From NCBI GenBank assembly GCA_028583415.1, contig CM053267.1:2356001-2420000 (forward strand): DNA of 64,000 bases, in the 5' to 3' direction. This stretch comes from Protea cynaroides (lineage: Eukaryota; Streptophyta; Magnoliopsida; Proteales; Proteaceae). This document shows positions 57,989 through 64,000 of the stretch, piece after piece; within the stretch, counting starts at the first letter, position 1; every line of letters starts with the position of its first letter. A program made the position numbers and the translations under genes. The notes under the pieces are model-generated. The model saw nothing but the letters and a program-made list of their open reading frames with translations, had not been told where the DNA came from and ran no database searches.

Positions 57989-59234
57989 TGATGGAAATTA
58001 AATGTGTAACCACAAGTGCATGGTATCGTGCAGTAATGGGTCAATCTGAGGGAGGAATCGCTATTATCCTAACTCAAATAAGACAAAGCATACCAAAGGG
58101 ATTTGAATGAATTAACCACCCTAATCACTTCAAATAAAAACTTATCAAAGAACAAAAACAATAATAATGGATTCTTAAAGGCACAAAGATTTACGAAACC
58201 ACTATATTAACTATAGAGTAACACAGATCTATTGCATGAAGGGAACAAAATTAACAATAAAAGAATGTAAGAAAAACTTATCTCGTTGGAAGATTTCTTT
58301 GTTGTTGCTCATCGTCTTGTTGCCACTTCAAGGCGATGCGTGTACGATTACAAAGGGAGCCTTCTCCCCTAAATTAAAATAGTAATGGGCTACAACCTAT
58401 ATTGATATACTCTACTACAGAAATCTAAATCTAAAATTAAAATTTAATAAAATAAATTAAGCAAGAAGAACACAACTTGAAAAGAAGAAACTAAAACTCT
58501 CGAACTCTCCCATAAATTTTCAAAACTAAAAAGAAAAAAATTTACAATAGAATTCTTGAATGATTTTTCTATTGCTAAGTATCATATATATATACAATTG
58601 AGTACAGATTTCAATCAATCTTTACAATTGGATTACAAGGGATTTTATGGAGGTAAACAAAATAATCGAATTCCAGCCTTGTAGGTTCATTGTAGGTGGA
58701 TAATTCTTGAGTAGAAAATGATCTTGTAACAACTCATTGTATCTTTGGCATCATTTTTTCTTCTTGAAAACTTTCATAACCGATTTGAGCTTTTCATTCT
58801 TCCATCCCAAGCCAATCTCCACATGTGAGAAACCTTGAGAGAGAGAGAAAAAAAAAAAGGAAACCCCAAAGATATGGCAATCTTTACCTTGTAAATTCGA
58901 TTCCAAATAAGTAGGGAATATTTTTTCAAAAGAATAGAATCTCTCACATGAGATTGGGTTATTTTTTAACTTGGTTCAAGGCTGATCTTATACACCAGAT
59001 TTGTGGCTCTCCTTATAAAATTCATCCCTATACATGGCTGTTGAGTTGACTATGTGAGTTAACTGGATAAGATCACCAAAAATGCATAAATGGTCTTTTC
59101 AAGCTCGGATTGCTCCATTCTTTCACCTACAACCTACAAACATAAAAATAATATTAAACACCCAAGAATCATCATAAAAAGAATAAGAGATGTATATTTT
59201 ATGTCCTGAATTTACACATAAAATGTGTTCATCA
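57989..59234 (-). mobile_element. 3' LTR of an Athila-like element (1246 bp)
   Basis: On - TGATGAACAC at 59234 (after CTCAAGTGTAGGAGAATC) to TTTCCATCA at 57989. The left flank GTAAG (57984-57988) does not match the right flank, as expected because the element continues beyond the window; GTAAG should recur after its other LTR. Confidence 0.78.
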
Positions 59235-60350
59235 GATTCTCCTACACTTGAGCTTTACTAGTCCCGAGCAAAGAAAAATATAAAATAAAATAAAATAAAA
59301 TCCTAACTCACTTTCGTAGGAATCACGATTGCACTTAATACGTGCAACAAGCTTTTAAACCCCTAGGTCACCCCTAGTGGACGAGTTGTATCTAGTGAGT
59401 GTTTTCATAGAATAAACACACAAAATTTAAAGAAAATTTTCAAACATTAACTTTGGTATTTAGGAAAAAGAACATACACACATCCGATTAATCAAGACAC
59501 TCAACTTAAGATCAAGAAAATAAAGAAACCCCCATACTTAAATTTTATTATATCATATGATTCAAACATTAAGCACGCATCTTTAATTAGGGAACCTTGT
59601 TATATCTTCCAAACATACCTTTCCTTAAGGAAGAACCAATGGTAACATACTGGTAACCAAGACCCAAGATTACGACTTTCACACTTTTATTTCACACTTT
59701 TTTTATCGGACTCTTCCTCTCTAAGCTACTCCACTACAGTTAGCTTGAGAAGTGTAGGTGGTTATGCATTCTCATTCATTTAAGTAGCTTTCGCTTTTGC
59801 ATATATCCTTAAGGACATTGATGTTAGAGAGTACCTTTTTTTATCTTTTTTTTTCTTTTCAAGAAATATCATCCAAGGAATTTCAATCAAGACAACTCGC
59901 TTCTTAAGGCAGAATGCTCTGTCTAATTCCAAGAACATAAACTCTTATTATTATCTTCTTCTTTTTTTTCAAGAAGCTCTCAGCTTTAATCAAAGGCTTA
60001 ATACCAACTAGAACCATAAAAGATTCATACCTTTAGGTGAGGTAATATGTATTTTCTAACTCAATTCCTACCTCAAGATACAAACTAGGTATTATCCTCA
60101 CATAGGTTTTTATTACTTCCCATGTGATGGTGTCCTAAGTCTCTCTTTCCCTTTCTGCTTTTATGTCAAAACCATATAAAGAGTGTATGACTTTATCAAA
60201 AACCGAAGCTAAAAAATATTAAAAAATTTCAATGAAAGCTCAATCCTTCCCCAACACTTAAGTCATGCATTGTCCTCAATGTATGCAAAAAGATAAAAAC
60301 AAGGACAAAGGAAGAAAAAACTCCTTGAATCAAGGATCGAGGTAAAAAGT
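59235..60350 (-). other. 3' untranslated region of the Athila-like element
   Basis: No coding frame. On - it contains GAGGACAATGCATGACTTAA (near 60260-60280) and GGGACTAGTAAAGCTCAAG (near 59250), both of which I recall downstream of integrase in Athila/Tat elements. No envelope-like ORF is visible. Confidence 0.6.
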
Positions 60351-61560
60351 TTCATAGAGATCCATGACCTCTTTAGTGGAATTATATGGAAGCTCTAAAA
60401 ATGGCTTCAAACACTATCCATTCACTTTGAAAATCTCACCTGTACCTAGATTCAGAATCTCAATGGTGCCCGATTAGAAAATATTCTAAACAATATAAGG
60501 GCCTTCCTAACAGGATCTAAGTTTACCAGGAAAAATATATAAACAAAAATTATAAAGCAAAACCTTATCGCCAGGGTGAAAGACGTCCGAAGGATATGTT
60601 TGTCAAAGTAAGCCTCGGTGTTGTCTTTATAATTGTGGGTACTGTTGTAGGCATCATTTCGCAATTCGTCGAATTCAGAGAGCTGGAGTCCTCTATGAGT
60701 ACTAGCATCTGAAAAATCAAAATTTATTTCTTAATGGCCGAGAATGCATAGTGTTCCAATTTGACTGATAAATTATAGGCTTTCTCGTACACCAGATGGT
60801 AAGGGGATTGACCAAGAATAGTCTTAAAAGCGGTCCTATAAGCCCACAAAGCATCTACGAGGAGAATGGACTAATCCTTGTGAGTCAAATTGATAGTCTT
60901 TTTCAAAATCTACTTGATTTTTCGATTAGACACTTCAACCTGTCCACTAGTCTGAGGGTGGTAAGGGGTTGCCAATTTATGGGTAATACTATATTTTTGA
61001 ACAAGGGCCTCAAATGATTTGTTGCAGAAGAGTTTTTTTTATCGCTAATGATAGGTCAGGGGGTACCAAATCTAGAGAATATATTCTCCTTTAGGAATTT
61101 AATGACTACCTTGTGGTCATTGGTCTTAATAGCAACAGCTTTTATCTATTTGAATACGTAATTCATAGCTAACAAGATATACTCATTCCCAAAAGACTTT
61201 GGGAACAGACCCCTAAAATCGATGCCCCAAATGTCAAAAACTTCAACCACCAGAATTGGATTGAGTGGCATCATATTTTGCTTTGTAATGCTGCCTAAAG
61301 GTTGGCAAGAAGGAAATGTCTTACAGTAATTAAAGACATCCTTAAAAAGACTAAGCTAGTAGAATCCAGACTGTAAAACCTTCGCCGCGGCCTTACTTGG
61401 CCCAAAGTGGCTACCACACTCCTGATCACGACAGTAAGATAGCACAGATTGTTGTTCATGGTCAGGTACACATCTCTTGATAAGCTGATCAGGGCAAGTC
61501 TTGAACAGATATAGATCATCCCAATAAAGTACTTGACTTGGGAATGAAATCTATACCTAT
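60350..61560 (-). pseudogene. pol: Integrase of the Athila-like element (degenerate)
   Basis: The zinc-binding region near 61330-61450 and a core with VFDIWGIDF (about 61225) followed by NEYILLA are readable with frame changes. The end (FKVNG...KPFLE pattern near 60440) fits the usual integrase-tail of this lineage. Stops are frequent. Confidence 0.7.
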
Positions 61561-63354
61561 CCTGGGCAAATCAATGGGAAGGGGTCTCATCCGTTACCAA
61601 GTAATTTATAATATTGGCGAACCAAGGTTCACTAGATACTACAAATAAATGCTCAACTGAGAAAGACTCGTTGACTGATGAATCAACAGTTAAAGAATTA
61701 GGTAGTCAGGATAAGTGGTCAACAACTAGATTTTCTATTCCTGGTTTATCTTTAATCTCTAAGTTAAACTCCTGTAAAAGCAAAACCCATCTAATGAGAC
61801 AGGCTTTGGCATCCTTGTTCTATAAGAGATGATTGAGGGCGGCATGATCTGTGTACACAATGAAATGGGATCCTATCAAGTAGGCACGAAATTTCTTTAA
61901 AGCGAATATAACAGCTAAAAATTTCTTTTCAGTGGTAGTGTAATTAAGCTATGCATCGTTTAGAGTCCTACTTGCATAACAGATCACATGGGGCAACTTT
62001 TGATCCGTTGCCCAAGGACAGTTCCTAATGCAAAATCAAAAGCATCACATATAAGCTCAAAGGGCTATGTCAATATGTGTGCCTAAATGATGTGAGCAAT
62101 GGTCAACCTTTTTGAGTTGATTAAAACTCTTAAGGCAAGCATCATTAATTAAAGAGCTGGTCTTTAGCAAGTCAAGAGGTGAGAGGACGAGCAATCTAAA
62201 TAAAGTCCTTAATGAACCGTCGATAGAAATTAACATGTCCCAGAAAAGAGCGAAATTAATAGATTTGGGAACAGGTAGCTTTTCAATCAGTTCTACCTTG
62301 GCTCTGTCAACCATGATCCCCTTTTTAGAAATGATGTGACCCAACACTATGCCTTGTTTTACCATGAAGTGGCATTTCTCTCAATTTAAAACTAAATTCT
62401 TCTCTGTACATCTGGCAAGAACTAAGGAAATATTATATAGGTAATTAGAAAAAGTAAACCCATGCACAGAAAATCATCCATGAATAATTCTAAAAATTAC
62501 TCTACTATATCTGAGAAGATGCTCATCATGCACCTTTGGAATGTGGCAAGGGCATTGCATAGGCCAAAACGCATGCATCGGTAAACATAGGTTCCGTAGG
62601 GACATGTGAAAGTGATCTTGAGTTGGTCATCTAAGGCAATGTGGATTTGGTTGTAACCGGAGTATCCATCTAAGAAGCAATAGTATTCATGTCCGACCAA
62701 TCTCTCTAACATTTGGTCAATGAAAGGCAGAGGGAAATAATCCTCCTACATTGCCATATTCAGTTTTCTACAGTCTATGCACACTCTTCTCCCTGTTTGG
62801 ATACTGGTTGGAATCAACTCATTGTCAGCATTAGCAACTACAGTGACTCTTGACTTTTTTGGTACCACATGTATTGGACTTACCCACTCACTGTCAAATA
62901 TGGGATATATGATCCCATGATCTAAACACTTTAAAATTTATTTCTTAATGGCTTCCTTCATCATAGTATTTGCCTATCTTTGGGGTTCCCTTGAGGGTTT
63001 GGTACCTTCCATAAAGTGTATATGATGTTGAACAATAGATGGACTAATACCCTTGATGTCAGCCACAGTCCAACTTAAAGCTTTCTTGTGGTCTTGTAAG
63101 AGTTTGACTAACTCTTCTTCATGATTAAAAGTCAAATCAAATGCAATAATAATGGGAAGAGCCTGGTAAAGTCTTAGGAAGGCATACTTCAGAGTGGATG
63201 GTAACTCCTTCAATTCAAAGTTAGGTGGTCCAACCATTAAGGGCTTGGGAGTAGAAGTGGATAAAGGTCCTAGAGGTTCCACAGGTGTGTAGATACTCCA
63301 TGCCACTGATGAGAAAGTATTCTCTACTCCTCCCAACTCTTCCATACACTGCAA
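61561..63354 (-). pseudogene. pol: RT and RNase H of the Athila-like element
   Basis: RT start: ELKELPSTLKYAFL and ADIKGISPSIVQHHI (62974-63354). Core: FLDGYSGYNQI (near 62660) and LFMDDF with both catalytic Asp (near 62480). VKQGIVLGHIISKKGI is at about 62340. RNase H: VYTDHAALNHLL (near 61840) and KPGIENLVVDHLS (near 61700). Stops lie at 62497-62499 and near 61820, with small indels elsewhere. Confidence 0.88.
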
Positions 63355-63399
63355 GAATGCCTAGTCAAAGTCTATGTCAAAAGAGGTCGCGACATGGTC

Positions 63400-64000
63400 G
63401 GAGATTACTTGGATCATATGTACTTCTTTAGTAGGTTGCTTACCCAACCTAAATACATTTAGATCAACAGTTTGGGTACCAAATGACAGCTTCATAAGAC
63501 CATTCCTGTAATTTATCAATGCATTGCTTGTAGCCAGAAACGGTCTCCTTAAAATGATAGGGATTTGATCCCTATTGGAGACAGGATGTGTTTCTGAAAC
63601 AATGAAATTTAACGAAAAAAAAAAGAAATTTCCCTACCTTTAATAAAACATCATCTACCATTCATTTAGGAGTCTTTATAGAGCAATCAATTAGTTGAAG
63701 TGAGATGGACATTGGTTTTAACTTTTTCAATCCTAATTGCTGGTAAACTTGATAAGGTAGAAGATTTATACTTGCACCTAAGTTTAGCAGAGCATGATCA
63801 ATAAAGGTGTTGCCTATGATGCAAGAGATGGTAGGACAGCGAAGGTCCTTGTATTTGGTTGCTACAGGATGGTTCAGAAGGAAACTTAAATGTGCAACCA
63901 AGAATACCTTTTCAAGAATTTGACTAATCCTCTTTTGTGTGCATAAGTCTTTAAGGACTTTTGGATAAATAAGGATTTGGTCAATCGCATCCAAAAGTGG
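63400..64000 (-). pseudogene. Protease and gag end of the Athila-like element
   Basis: 63662-63994 is open. A gag tail (LKDLCTQKR) is followed by protease with CIIGNTFIDHALLNLGAS. The catalytic position reads Asn where this family has Asp (DLGAS), so the protease would be dead. The gag N-terminus and 5' LTR lie beyond the window. Confidence 0.85.

Overview
The window is plant nuclear DNA made almost entirely of Ty3/gypsy LTR retrotransposons. I see no host protein gene, no rRNA or tRNA gene and no bacterial-type feature. Flowering-plant heterochromatin is inferred from long TG...CA LTRs (2.2-2.7 kb), an initiator-Met tRNA primer site (TGGTATCAGAGC), integrases ending in a chromodomain, and 5-bp target-site duplications (TSDs). 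The main family looks like a Tekay/Del-type chromovirus. A long-LTR Tat/Ogre-like element and an Athila-like element are also present. Every gag-pol copy is broken by stops, frameshifts or deletions.

Layout. 1-17009: three closely related chromovirus internal regions (A, B, C) head to tail on +, sharing LTRs, with a 500-base N gap (13824-14323) where an LTR should lie. 17010-21989: an older relative (E) and its LTR. 21990-29048: an LTR tail fused to gag-pol (D) and its LTR. 29049-34715: degenerate element G and its LTR on -. 34716-55254: remains of a - element H whose antisense gene was split by a solo LTR (IKQ). IKQ holds two more solo LTRs (J and L); L holds a Tat-like LTR (N); N holds three solo LTRs (M, P and a 689-bp one, U). 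TSDs at the boundaries order this nest. 54495-57988: the rest of the H antisense gene, two truncated LTRs (R, S) and the end of the S pol. 57989-64000: the 3' LTR and pol of an Athila-like element on -, inserted in the S integrase.

Four shared designs stand out. (1) Nine LTRs carry a short ORF of up to 40 codons near their 3' end, just after a splice-acceptor-like site; it is usually exactly 123 nt and changes mostly at synonymous positions. (2) gag and pol are separated by a 68-70 nt intron-like segment with conserved ends and variable interior; retention gives Gag alone and removal gives Gag-Pol. (3) Between primer site and gag lies an antisense gene with its own promoter-like region and 5'UTR intron, present in two diverged elements. 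(4) Clusters of GGGTCGA/TCGACCC (or a CGGTCGACC variant) flank the TATA boxes of these LTRs, and one also lies beside the antisense promoter in B. Together they suggest a retrotransposon lineage with layered splicing control and extra proteins.
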